Source: a bacterium (lineage in GTDB: Bacteria > Desulfobacterota > Binatia > Binatales > Binataceae). From it: DNA of 64,000 nucleotides. The stretch's first letter is position 1. Every line of letters starts with the position of its first letter. Made by a program: the position numbers and the translations under genes. Below are positions 56,110 through 64,000 of the stretch, piece by piece. Location of the stretch: contig JADBKU010000005.1 of NCBI GenBank assembly GCA_014896235.1, positions 1 to 64,000 on the forward strand, in the 5' to 3' direction. The notes below the pieces were generated by a model, which ran no database searches, was not told the origin of the DNA, and saw nothing but the letters and a program-made list of their open reading frames with translations.

Positions 56110-58692
56110 ATGGCACGTTTCTGGTCTTTGGCGCTGGCCTGCGCCATGTTTGTCGTTATCGCTTCCTCCACGCTGCTCCGTGCGGCTGACGGAACCGGCG
56201 CCGCCGACGCCGACTCGGCAGTCAGTGCGGACTCTTCCGCACCCAGCGCTATCGCCGATTCCGATTCTTCGGAACGCCCAGGCGATCAGGATCTTATCAC
56301 GATGAATTTCCAGAATGTGGACATCCCGGTTCTCGCCAAATTCATCAGTGAAATCACCGGGAAAAACTTCGTTCTCGACGAAAGCGTGCGCGGCAAGGTC
56401 AGCATCATCTCCCCGACCAAAGTAACCCCGCAGCAGGCTTACTCTATATTTCAATCGGTTTTGCAGCTTAAGGGATTCACCACGGTTCAGGCCGGCTCGA
56501 TCACCAAGATCATCCCAGCACGCGACGTGCGCCAATCGGCCGAGCTGACGCAATCGCAAGAACCCGGTCTGACTCAGGGCGACCAATACGTCACCCGGAT
56601 GGTCAAGCTCCGGAACGCCGACGCGAACTCGGTGATGAGCGTGATTCAGCCGATGGTCTCCCATGATGGGCTGGTCGCGGCGTTTCCGCAGGACAACACG
56701 TTAATCATTACCGACGACGCCTTTAACGTTCAGCGTCTGCTTAGAATCATCGGCAGCCTCGACGTGAAGAGCATCCAGCAGAACGTCGCGGTGATCCCGC
56801 TGAAACTCGCGTTCGCCGATGATCTGGCGCAGCAAATCGACAAAATCATGAAGTCGCGCGAAGCCAGCCTGCACGGCGGCGGCAACGGCGGCTTCATGCG
56901 TCCCGGGATGGGCATCGTGGCGCCCACGGTCGCCGGCGGCGGCACGAATTTCAGCGTGGTGCCGGACGAGCGCACCAATTCGCTGATTGTGCTGGCCAGC
57001 CCGATGGAGATGCGGCAAATCAAGGACCTCGTCGCCAAGCTCGACATCCGGTCGCCGATGGAACTCGGCCGTCTCCATGTCTATCACCTCAGATACGCCT
57101 CGGCGGGCGAAATGGTGAATGTGCTCAACGGATTGTTGGGCGGAGGCGGCGGTCCGCAATCCCTCTCGCCACAAACCGGCCGCGATTCCCTGGGCCGCGG
57201 CAGTTCGCTCGGCATGTACAACGGCAGCGCCTTCGGCAGCGGCTTCGGCGGCGGGATGGGCGGCGGCATGATGAGCGGCATGGGGGGCATGAGCGGCGGT
57301 TATGGCGGAATGAGCGGCGGCTACGGAGGCATGGGCGGCGGCATGATGGGCGGAGGCATGGGCGGCGGCATGATGGGCGGAGGCATGATGGGCGGCCGCG
57401 GCAACAATGCCAACGCCGCGCCTGCGACCGCCAGCACCGGCGGTGGCCCGACCGCGGATTTCGAAAAACCGGTCAGCATCACCGCCGATCCGGCGACGAA
57501 TTCGCTCGTCATCAGCGCGGCCCCGCAGGACTACGACACCTTGCAGAACGTCATCAAGCAACTCGACGTGCCGCGGGTGCAGGTTTTCGTGCAGGCGATT
57601 ATCGTCGAAGTCGATGTCCAGCGCACGAAGGAAATCGGCGTAAATTTCTATTCCGGAGCGGGACTCGGCAATAATCTTCTGGGCACCGGCGTGTTGAACT
57701 TCGGCAACCTGCAGAACACGCTGGGCAACCCGCTCGGACTCAGCGGACTGGGCTTGGGACTGGCTTCGGGCAGCCAATGTACTATTCCCGCCGCCGCGCT
57801 CGGGGCTGCGACCGGCGCGATCAGCGGAACCACCACCACCGGCACGATCACCGCCCCCTGCGATCTCGCTCTGATGACCGCGATCGAAACCGACGAGCAC
57901 ACCAACGTGCTGTCGGCGCCGACGCTGCTGACCGCCGACAATGAAGAGGCGATGATCGTGGTCGGCCAGAACCTGCCGTTCGTCGGTTCGTCCGCGGCCA
58001 ACGCCGGCCTGCCCGGTCAAATTTTCAATTCGGTCGACCGTCAGAACGTCGGTATCACGCTCGACATCATTCCGCAGGTCGCGCAGGGCGAGTACGTCAA
58101 TCTGGACCTTTACGAAGAAGTTTCCAACGTCGTTCCCGGCACCCAGAACAATCAGCTTGGGCCGACCACCACCATTCGGTCGGCCTCGACCACGGTGCTG
58201 GTGCAGAATCATCACACGGCGGTGGTTGGCGGATTGCTTTCGAGCGAATCGGATAATACGCGGCAGGGCGTGCCGTTTCTTTCCAACATTCCCGTGCTTG
58301 GCAATCTGTTCAGCGACAATGCGGAGAACCTCACCAAGCAGAATCTTCTGGTCTTCCTCACTCCGCACATCGTGCGCACCCGCACCGATTTGCAGGCGCT
58401 GGCGCTGGACGAACGAATGAAATTCGTCCGCGCGCTCGGGCGCCGGGAAATCAACAACATGCCGCAGGGACAGTTCGAGCAGCTTTACGCGCCGACTTTC
58501 AACCGCGGCGTCTCTCCGCAACAGGATCTGCAGCAGTATCAGCCGCAGCCGCCAGCGTCGTTCACCGCGCCGGCGCCTGGAACGACAATGGGGCCGACCA
58601 GCAGCCTGTCGCCATACTCGACCGGCCGCTTCGTCGGCAGCGCCGCACCCGCTTCGACTTATAGCTCGGCGCTGCCGCCCGTGACCCATTAA
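56110..58692 (+). CDS. gspD: Type II secretion system secretin GspD
   Basis: Outer-membrane channel, 860 residues, with signal peptide. N0 domain (ITMNFQNVDIPVLAKFISEITGKNF), N1-N3 domains with KSIQQNVAVIPLKLAFADDLAQQI (in parts), and a secretin domain (from VQVFVQAIIVEVDVQRTKEIGVNF to QNLLVFLTPHIVRT). Residues about 345-434, in the N3 region, are a Gly/Met-rich insert of GGM and GGGMM units. GGAGG lies just before the ATG. No gspC or gspE-M genes are present here. Confidence 0.93.
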   Translation: MARFWSLALACAMFVVIASSTLLRAADGTGAADADSAVSADSSAPSAIADSDSSERPGDQDLITMNFQNVDIPVLAKFISEITGKNFVLDESVRGKVSIISPTKVTPQQAYSIFQSVLQLKGFTTVQAGSITKIIPARDVRQSAELTQSQEPGLTQGDQYVTRMVKLRNADANSVMSVIQPMVSHDGLVAAFPQDNTLIITDDAFNVQRLLRIIGSLDVKSIQQNVAVIPLKLAFADDLAQQIDKIMKSREASLHGGGNGGFMRPGMGIVAPTVAGGGTNFSVVPDERTNSLIVLASPMEMRQIKDLVAKLDIRSPMELGRLHVYHLRYASAGEMVNVLNGLLGGGGGPQSLSPQTGRDSLGRGSSLGMYNGSAFGSGFGGGMGGGMMSGMGGMSGGYGGMSGGYGGMGGGMMGGGMGGGMMGGGMMGGRGNNANAAPATASTGGGPTADFEKPVSITADPATNSLVISAAPQDYDTLQNVIKQLDVPRVQVFVQAIIVEVDVQRTKEIGVNFYSGAGLGNNLLGTGVLNFGNLQNTLGNPLGLSGLGLGLASGSQCTIPAAALGAATGAISGTTTTGTITAPCDLALMTAIETDEHTNVLSAPTLLTADNEEAMIVVGQNLPFVGSSAANAGLPGQIFNSVDRQNVGITLDIIPQVAQGEYVNLDLYEEVSNVVPGTQNNQLGPTTTIRSASTTVLVQNHHTAVVGGLLSSESDNTRQGVPFLSNIPVLGNLFSDNAENLTKQNLLVFLTPHIVRTRTDLQALALDERMKFVRALGRREINNMPQGQFEQLYAPTFNRGVSPQQDLQQYQPQPPASFTAPAPGTTMGPTSSLSPYSTGRFVGSAAPASTYSSALPPVTH

Positions 58693-58708
58693 GCCAGCGT
58701 GTTCGCCC

Positions 58709-58749
58709 GCCGGAACGGATCGCGCTTCCAGCGCGCGATTCGTTCCGGC
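58709..58749. terminator. Long hairpin between gspD and lpxL
   Basis: GCCGGAACG pairs with CGTTCCGGC and, after one mismatch, ATCGCGC with GCGCGAT, giving about 16 paired bases and a 7-base loop, 16 bases after the gspD stop. There is no T-run, so it may be a terminator of another kind or a 3'-end stabiliser. Confidence 0.5.
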
Positions 58750-58796
58750 TTGCGCCACTTGCACGCAAGCTTTCGCTTTGAAACGCTCTTGAGCTT

Positions 58797-59732
58797 ATGC
58801 CGCGTCAGATTGGCGCTCTGCGAGCATCGGCGGAATGCGCCGCGATGGCGCCGCCATGGATCGTCTTGCGCGCGCTACCTCTGGATCGAGCGGTGCGCGC
58901 CGGCGCCGCGATGGGGACGGCGGCGATGGTTTTGGACCGGTTGAACCGGCCAATCGCGATGAAGAATCTGGCGATCGCCTTTCCCGACATGGATCGCTCG
59001 GCCCATTTGCGGATACTGCGCGACTCCTATCGGAATTTTGGGCGGATGGCGGCGGAATGGGCGCATTTCCCCAAACTCTCGCGCGAAAAAGTGATCGAAA
59101 TGGTCGGTTACGCGAATCGCGAGCATTGGGACGCCGCGATTCAAGCTTCCGGCGGACGCGGCATCCTGACACTGACCGGCCACTTCGGCAACTTTGAATT
59201 GCTGTCGGCGGGTCACGCCGCGCACAACAATCGCATCGCGCTGGTGGCGCGGCCGATTCGCAACCCGCTGATGGACCGCGCCGTGATTGCGCGGCGCGGC
59301 CGCTTCGGCGCCGAAAGCATCCCGCGCAAAGGCGCCGGCCGCGCAGTAATCAAGCGTCTGCGCATGGATTGGATGGTCGCCATTCCGCTCGATCTCGACA
59401 CGCGCACGGGCATTTTCGTCAATTTTTTCACGCTGCCGGCGGCCACCAGTCCGGCCCTTGCCCGCCTTGCGATCGCCACCGGAGCGCCCGTGTTGCCAGC
59501 ATTCATGGTGCGCGAAGGCGCCGCAGCACGGCATCGCATCACCGTCCTTGAGCCGTTCATTCTTGAAGGCGAGGGACCCCGCGGAGAAGCCGCTCGCAAC
59601 GATCTGGTGCGGATTGAAACGCAACGCTACACGGCGGCCATTGAGCAGATGGTGCGGCGGTATCCGGATCACTGGAACTGGATTCACCGGCGCTGGAAGT
59701 CGCGCCCGGCTGGCGAAAAGCGTTTTTACTGA
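58797..59732 (+). CDS. lpxL: Lipid A lauroyl acyltransferase family (LpxL/HtrB-like)
   Basis: Transfers secondary acyl chains to Kdo-lipid A or related lipids at the inner membrane. 311 residues. The catalytic H-x4-E is in LTGHFGNFE (His 129, Glu 134), followed by ARPIRNPLMD, IPLDLDTRTGIFVNFF and the C-terminal YPDHWNWIHRRWKSRP. Complements the lipid A genes on the other strand. Confidence 0.93.
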   Translation: MPRQIGALRASAECAAMAPPWIVLRALPLDRAVRAGAAMGTAAMVLDRLNRPIAMKNLAIAFPDMDRSAHLRILRDSYRNFGRMAAEWAHFPKLSREKVIEMVGYANREHWDAAIQASGGRGILTLTGHFGNFELLSAGHAAHNNRIALVARPIRNPLMDRAVIARRGRFGAESIPRKGAGRAVIKRLRMDWMVAIPLDLDTRTGIFVNFFTLPAATSPALARLAIATGAPVLPAFMVREGAAARHRITVLEPFILEGEGPRGEAARNDLVRIETQRYTAAIEQMVRRYPDHWNWIHRRWKSRPAGEKRFY

Positions 59733-60056
59733 CGTTAGCCCGGCCGTACTCGGTTCTTTGTAAAATTTGGCAAGTCATGGATAATTAGAGTGGTTGTGAA
59801 AGGGGGATATCAATTGGCCGAATCGCGCGCCGCCGAAAGCGGCGTCGCTCGCCAAACGTGCGAGCCGACGCCTGAGAGACCCGCCACGGCGATCCGCAAC
59901 TCCGAGGCTCAACAACCGCAGCCACTTTATGTTCCGGCTTGCGGCGTGTTGTGCGACGTCTTCTGGTGGGCGCGGCGGCGGACGGATTAACGGCCGAACT
60001 ACTTTCGCCGCGGCGCGACGTTTGAGCTCCGTTGTCGCGCAGCCTTTAAACTCATC
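59733..60056. other. Intergenic stretch, no gene seen
   Basis: A short frame at 59790-59990 has no recognisable content and poor start context. Nothing else beyond upstream sequence of the Rieske gene is visible. Confidence 0.5.
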
Positions 60057-60371
60057 ATGGCGACAATCAAAGTCTGCAAAGTGGATGAACTTGCGCCTGG
60101 TTCGGCCCGGCGGGTGGCGGTGGAACCTGAGCCGATCGCGTTATTCCGCCTTGAAGATGGATTTTACGCCACCAGCGACACCTGCACGCATGCGCAGTCG
60201 TCGCTGGCGGCTGGGGATGTCGATTTGGAGGATTGTTCGGTCGAATGTCCGTACCACGGCGCCGTTTTCGACATCCGGAGCGGCCGGGCGATGGGACTGC
60301 CGGCGACTAAGCCGGTGCGCACCTATACGGTGACGGTAATAGATGGTGAAGTTTTCATAGAGACGGAATAA
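60057..60371 (+). CDS. Rieske [2Fe-2S] ferredoxin
   Basis: 104 residues. Cluster ligands in CTHAQSSLAAGD (C-x-H) and CPYHGAVFDIRSGRAMGLPA (C-x2-H), the full Rieske ferredoxin pattern of aromatic-ring dioxygenase systems and assimilatory enzymes. No oxygenase or reductase gene adjoins, so the electron acceptor is unknown. Confidence 0.93.
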   Translation: MATIKVCKVDELAPGSARRVAVEPEPIALFRLEDGFYATSDTCTHAQSSLAAGDVDLEDCSVECPYHGAVFDIRSGRAMGLPATKPVRTYTVTVIDGEVFIETE

Positions 60372-60446
60372 ATTGTCAGTCGAAACTTTTGTGACGGGTT
60401 TCCGTGACGCGCGATCGTCGGCGGGCGGCTTGGATGGAATGGTTCG

Positions 60447-60842
60447 ATGAGCGGTGAGAAAAGCGGCGATCTGACGACTCTGCTAGTGGTCGAGGACGAC
60501 GCCGACACGCAGGTTTTCATGACGGCTCTGCTGGGCCGCCATTACCGGATTCTGACGGCCGCAAACGCCGAGGAGTTTTGGGCAAAAATCGAGGAGAACC
60601 TCGGTTTGTTGCGGCTAATCTTGATGGATTTATCGTTGCCCGGAACCAAAGACGGGCTTGAACTGACCCGGGATTTTCGCGCCGATCCGCGCTGCGCCGG
60701 AATTCCGGTGGTGGCCCTGACCGCGCACGCCACCACCGGCGATCGCGAACGGGCGCTGGAAGCTGGTTGCGCCGAATACGTATCCAAACCGGTCGAGCGC
60801 CGCCGCTTGCTGGAATTGATCGAATCCCTGATCCGGACTTAG
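60447..60842 (+). CDS. Receiver-only response regulator
   Basis: 131 residues, a single CheY-like domain. Acidic pocket VVEDDAD, phosphoacceptor Asp in LILMDLSLPG, Thr in VALTAHA and Lys in YVSKPV. No output domain. No histidine kinase nearby. It converges on the dehydrogenase gene with 9 bases between. Confidence 0.93.
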   Translation: MSGEKSGDLTTLLVVEDDADTQVFMTALLGRHYRILTAANAEEFWAKIEENLGLLRLILMDLSLPGTKDGLELTRDFRADPRCAGIPVVALTAHATTGDRERALEAGCAEYVSKPVERRRLLELIESLIRT

Positions 60843-60851
60843 GCGCGGCGC

Positions 60852-61907
60852 TCAAAGCCGCGCGATTACGGCGCGCGTGAACTCCGCCGTGCCGGCGCGC
60901 CCGCCCTGATCGACCGTCAGCGCCGAACCTTCCGCATAAACGGCGCGAAGCGCCTGGTCGAAACGGCGCGACGCTTCGTTAAAACCGAGATATTCGAGCA
61001 TCATCGCCGCCGACAGCATCGTCGCGGTGGGATTGATGACGCCCTTGCCGAGGATATCCGGCGCGGTGCCGTGGACCGATTCAAAGTACGCATAATCGTC
61101 GCCGTAGCATCCCGACGGCGCGAGTCCGAGCCCGCCGATGGTTCCCGCCGCCGCGTCGGACAGGATGTCGCCGTACAGGTTCGGCATCACCACCACGTCG
61201 AGCGCGTGCGGACTCTGCACCACCCGGCGTGCGAAGTCGTCAACGATAAACTGTTCGTAAGCGATGTCCGGATAGTCCGCCGCGGTCTCCTCGACCAACT
61301 GCCGGAACAAGCCGTCCGATTCGCGCAGCATGTTGTATTTCGAGGTGCAGGTCACTTTGCCGGGACGGCCTTGCGCCTTGCGCTTGCGCGCGAGTTCGAA
61401 GGCGAAACGGGCGACCTGGCGGGTTTTGCGCTCGGTGATGACCTTGATCGCGAACTTGCCGCGCTCGGAAGTATTCAGGTCGGCGCGCAGGATGCGGCTG
61501 TGGAGATGCAGCGGCGCGAGGGCTTCGAGCGGCCCTTCCAGGCCCAGGTAAAGATCCTCGAGATTCTCGCGCACAATCACGTAGTCGATGCCGTCGGGAT
61601 GGGCGAGCGGGCTGCGAAAACCCTTGAGGTAGCGGCACGGGCGGACGTTGGCGTAAGTCTGCCGGCCCCATCTGAGGTAATTGATCGCGGTGGTCTTGCC
61701 GGAGGTCGAACCGAACAGGGTCGAGTCGGAGGAATCGATCGCCGCGCGCGCGGCTTTGTCGGTTTCGCCGCGCACCCATTTTTCGCCCACCGGAAATTCA
61801 ATGAACTCGATATCGAGCTTGAGCGCGCGCATCACCTCGAGCGCGGCGAAAACGGTTTGCGGCGCTTCGTCGTCGCCGGGCAGGACCACCACTTTTTTTG
61901 TCGCCAC
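60852..61907 (-). CDS. Isocitrate/isopropylmalate dehydrogenase family protein
   Basis: Beta-decarboxylating dehydrogenase, 351 residues. VVLPGDDEAPQTV at the N-terminus, RPCRYLKGFRSPLA, VIVRENLEDLYLGLEG, the catalytic K/Y pair in VTCTSKYNMLRESDGLF, metal Asp in VVMPNLYGDILSDAAAGTIGGLG and FESVHGTAPD. The ENLEDLY segment and length fit NAD-dependent isocitrate dehydrogenases; homoisocitrate or tartrate activity cannot be excluded. Confidence 0.92.
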   Translation of the reverse strand: MATKKVVVLPGDDEAPQTVFAALEVMRALKLDIEFIEFPVGEKWVRGETDKAARAAIDSSDSTLFGSTSGKTTAINYLRWGRQTYANVRPCRYLKGFRSPLAHPDGIDYVIVRENLEDLYLGLEGPLEALAPLHLHSRILRADLNTSERGKFAIKVITERKTRQVARFAFELARKRKAQGRPGKVTCTSKYNMLRESDGLFRQLVEETAADYPDIAYEQFIVDDFARRVVQSPHALDVVVMPNLYGDILSDAAAGTIGGLGLAPSGCYGDDYAYFESVHGTAPDILGKGVINPTATMLSAAMMLEYLGFNEASRRFDQALRAVYAEGSALTVDQGGRAGTAEFTRAVIARL

Positions 61908-62019
61908 GGACGGCTCCTTGAATGAATCCGGCGCTTGCGGCGCGGGCGGAAAAAAATTGTTCGATGACGCCGCGAACGAAGCCCGGTCAAATCCGGGTCC
62001 GGCCGCGGCGCGGCCGGCA

Positions 62020-62496
62020 TCAGCCTCCGTAGTTAAACCCGCATTCCTTGAGCGTCAGCGGTTCGCTTTCGCGATGGAGATAGGCTTCTTTGACCTCGCC
62101 GACAACGATGCTGTGGTCGCCCTTTTCGAAGAAATGCACCACGTCGCATTCCACCGCGGCCGGCGCGTCGGTGATTATCGGACACCCGTTTTTACCCGCG
62201 TAATATGCGTAATTGCCGAATTTGCCGTCTTTCGGATCGACGTGCTTAAAGAACGCCAGGGCGATATCTTTTTGGCCCGCGCCGAGCATCGAGAGCGTGA
62301 ATTTTTTCGCTTGCTTGACCAGCTCGTGCGCGGTCGAATCGGTCTTAACTCCGATCACCACGAGGGGCGGCGCAAAACTCGCCTGAGTGGTCCAATTGAT
62401 GGTCGCGACGGTCTGCTTGTCGCCATGTTTGGCGCCGAGCACTTGCAGGCCATAGGGAATCATGCGCAGTCCTTTTTTCTTTGCGTTTTCGTCCAT
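62020..62496 (-). CDS. Flavin reductase family protein
   Basis: 158 residues of the FMN-binding split-barrel type. MIPYGLQVLGAKHGDKQTVATINWTTQASFAPPLVVIGVK (in parts) matches the flavin reductase / HpaC-like fold; GDHSIVVGEVKEAYL is the C-terminal strand pair. Substrate and partner oxygenase unknown. It lies 112 bases upstream of the dehydrogenase. Confidence 0.88.
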   Translation of the reverse strand: MDENAKKKGLRMIPYGLQVLGAKHGDKQTVATINWTTQASFAPPLVVIGVKTDSTAHELVKQAKKFTLSMLGAGQKDIALAFFKHVDPKDGKFGNYAYYAGKNGCPIITDAPAAVECDVVHFFEKGDHSIVVGEVKEAYLHRESEPLTLKECGFNYGG

Positions 62497-62648
62497 TGAA
62501 TAATGCCTCCGCTATCATGATGAGTGAAATCGGCGACGCCGTTGCGCGCGTCAGGCCGGCAACCGCGAGCGTGACGGCCAACGCCTCGCCTGAAGCCATC
62601 GCTGCGCCATGCGGCGCGATGCTATAATAACGCGCCAAGAGTGCAACA

Positions 62649-62996
62649 ATGGACCCGGTCAAGTCAAAGACGACGGCGATCAAGCCGCCGCGCATCAAGG
62701 GGCTTAACGACGTCGGCCGCTACGCGATCGGCGTGCAGTGGGCGGACGGCCACGACAGCATCTTCCCGCTCGCCAACCTGCGCCGCTTTTGCCCGTGCAA
62801 CGAGTGCGGCGGCGACGACGCCGCTGCCGGCGCACAAACGCAACGCCTGTCGCAGCTTTCCCGGCTGGGCGAAAGCGGCGTCTATTTGCGCTGGGCTGAC
62901 GGTCACGAAACGCTCTACACCACCGCGCAGATGCGGGCGGCATGCCGATGCGCGTTCTGCGCGGGCGAGCCGGAACGGCCGCTGACGGGCGGCTGA
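62649..62996 (+). CDS. DUF971 (gamma-butyrobetaine hydroxylase-like N-terminal) protein
   Basis: 115 residues. GRYAIGVQWADGHDSIFPLANLRRFCPCNEC (in parts) and VYLRWADGHETLYTTAQMRAACRCAFC match the DUF971 fold; the Cys pairs may bind zinc or an Fe-S cluster. Such proteins lie near Mrp/ApbC or redox genes in many genomes; here no such partner adjoins. Confidence 0.9.
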   Translation: MDPVKSKTTAIKPPRIKGLNDVGRYAIGVQWADGHDSIFPLANLRRFCPCNECGGDDAAAGAQTQRLSQLSRLGESGVYLRWADGHETLYTTAQMRAACRCAFCAGEPERPLTGG

Positions 62997-63072
62997 ATCA
63001 CCGGCGCGCGGCTCCCCGCAACAGGCAACTTGCATTTGCTTCGCCGTAGGTTAGAATTTTGAGAGTTAGCGG

Positions 63073-63429
63073 ATGTTGGCGCGAAATCGAAAGCTTTTGA
63101 TGGCGACGACGGCCTTGCTCGTCGTCGCAATAATCGGTTTCGCGCGGCAGCCTCATGGCGCGAGCGGCGGCCCCGTCAACTGCCGCACCCACAGCTCCAC
63201 GCTCCACGGACCCCACCAATTCACCAACGATTTGGGCGACGAATGCGGCTCCGGCAAGATCGAGCCGACGCCGTACGGCGCGCAGGTCAAAGCCGCCGAG
63301 ATCATCACCACCGCCGTCGTGGCGAGCTCTCCGGCGGAGCGTCGTCAAGCTCCGCCGGATCGCAGGGTAATTAAACAAAAGCTAAAGCTCTGTTCATCGC
63401 GTGCCGATAGCGACGACCCGCTGATCTAA
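63073..63429 (+). CDS. Small membrane-anchored or exported protein, unknown
   Basis: 118 residues. One hydrophobic segment at about residues 8-24 behaves as signal anchor; the rest contains three Cys and a His-rich patch (RTHSSTLHGPHQF). No family recognised. It precedes the RND gene by 115 bases in the same direction and may be an accessory protein. Confidence 0.55.
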   Translation: MLARNRKLLMATTALLVVAIIGFARQPHGASGGPVNCRTHSSTLHGPHQFTNDLGDECGSGKIEPTPYGAQVKAAEIITTAVVASSPAERRQAPPDRRVIKQKLKLCSSRADSDDPLI

Positions 63430-63544
63430 GCAAATCGCCTGTTCACGATCGTTGCCGCGCTCGAACTTGATGGTTCGTGGACGGCAATATGGAAATTCGG
63501 CCGCGGCCGAATCGATCCGAAAATCCTGAGTAGAGGTTTGCCTC

Positions 63545-64000
63545 GTGCCAAGTTTTTCGCTGCGCAATCCGTACACGATAATCGTCGGAGCGCTGATTGT
63601 GGCGATCATGGGTCTGACGGCGTTCACGCGAATGCCGGTGGACGTTTTCCCCGACATCAAGATTCCCGCCGTGGTCATCGCCACGTTTTATCAGGGGATG
63701 CCGCCGCTCGACATGGAAGACAATATCACCTTCCGTTACGAGCGGTTTTTCACGCTCGGCAGCAACATCCAGCATATCGAATCGCGGTCGCTCTCCGGCG
63801 TGAGCATCATCAAGGTGTTCTTTCAACCCGGCACCGACGTCGCGGCGGCGGCGGCGCAGATGGGCACCTTGGCGATGGCCGACCTCGGCATCATGCCGCC
63901 CGGCACGCTGCCGCCCCTGGTGCTGCAGTACGACGCCTCGTCGCTGCCGGTGGTGCTGGTCACGCTCAAGGGCCGGGGCTTCAACCAGACGCAGCTCGAG
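63545..64000 (+). CDS. RND efflux transporter, AcrB-type (C-terminus off the window)
   Basis: Proton-driven inner-membrane pump subunit. GTG start after AGAGGT; the first 152 residues are visible: a short cytosolic helix, first membrane segment (PYTIIVGALIVAIMGLTAFT), then MPVDVFPDIKIPAVVIATFYQGM and SLSGVSIIKVFFQPGTD, the start of the periplasmic PN1 domain. Continues past the right edge. Substrate unknown. Confidence 0.92.
   Translation, partial: MPSFSLRNPYTIIVGALIVAIMGLTAFTRMPVDVFPDIKIPAVVIATFYQGMPPLDMEDNITFRYERFFTLGSNIQHIESRSLSGVSIIKVFFQPGTDVAAAAAQMGTLAMADLGIMPPGTLPPLVLQYDASSLPVVLVTLKGRGFNQTQLE

Noticed and set aside
57237-57410. Repeated GGCGGAATG-like units considered as a CRISPR or satellite array
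   Set aside because: They are in-frame codons of the GspD Gly/Met-rich insert, with no spacers.
59790-59990. 66-codon frame between lpxL and the Rieske gene
   Set aside because: No recognisable content, weak start context, and no domain.

Overview
The window is GC-rich DNA (roughly 63-66% by eye) from a Gram-negative bacterium. It carries a lipid A, Kdo and outer-membrane assembly supercluster, a secretin, Lol and Bam components and an RND pump. The neighbourhood ispE - tRNA-Gln - prs - rplY and the order maf - yggS - proC - yggT - DUF167 are of a deltaproteobacterium-like type. A cobalt-type nitrile hydratase, MeaB and a hydantoinase/oxoprolinase would fit a metabolically broad lineage such as Binatota or an allied group, but that placement is inference from gene content. 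Very tight 4-8 base gene overlaps occur throughout.

Layout. 1-5.9 kb (minus strand): the start of a hyuA-type gene, a zinc alcohol dehydrogenase, an FmdB zinc ribbon, then the maf-yggS-proC-yggT-DUF167 set. 6-11 kb (plus): a Slt-type lytic transglycosylase overlapping a DUF429-like gene, an anchored repeat protein, a glycine-zipper lipoprotein and a HAD phosphatase. 11-20.4 kb (mostly minus): pgsA, hflX, a frameshifted methyltransferase, dnaE, ribosomal protein L25 and prs. A foreign-looking 160-residue gene sits between two copies of the last 61 bases of dnaE. 20.4-24.2 kb: tRNA-Gln, ispE, a membrane protein, meaB, a PPP-type phosphatase and tRNA-Met.

24.2-33.1 kb is an integrated mobile element of about 8.9 kb in tRNA-Met. 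It has a 45-base perfect duplication of the tRNA 3' half at the far end (attL/attR), a tyrosine integrase as last gene, matching double CTAACCTT sites just inside each end, a RecA-type Rep-like ATPase followed by an iteron-like array with a 26-base perfect inverted repeat, three small helix-turn-helix proteins, an HNH nuclease, a zinc-ribbon membrane protein and several unknown genes. It has no recognisable capsid or conjugation genes.

33.1-36 kb: a nitrile hydratase operon (zinc-ribbon membrane protein, beta, alpha, accessory protein, coiled-coil membrane protein). Its first gene is a paralogue of a gene inside the neighbouring element. 36-41 kb: peptide deformylase, a small HTH gene with a visible promoter, a large GT-C-like membrane protein, TspO, an isolated nuoA and a Kdo-kinase-like gene. 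41.2-55.8 kb (minus): lolC/E, lolD, bamA, skp, fabZ, lpxA, lpxI, a Gfo/Idh oxidoreductase, a SCO protein, lpxB, msbA, waaA, lpxK and a Trm112-like protein. Together they cover most of lipid A-Kdo synthesis, lipid A flipping and outer-membrane protein and lipoprotein targeting. lpxD is missing from its usual place, and lpxA appears to start with AUA. 56-64 kb: a lone gspD with a Gly/Met-rich loop, a lipid A acyltransferase, a Rieske ferredoxin, a receiver-only response regulator, an isocitrate/isopropylmalate dehydrogenase, a flavin reductase, a DUF971 protein, a small anchored protein and the start of an RND transporter.
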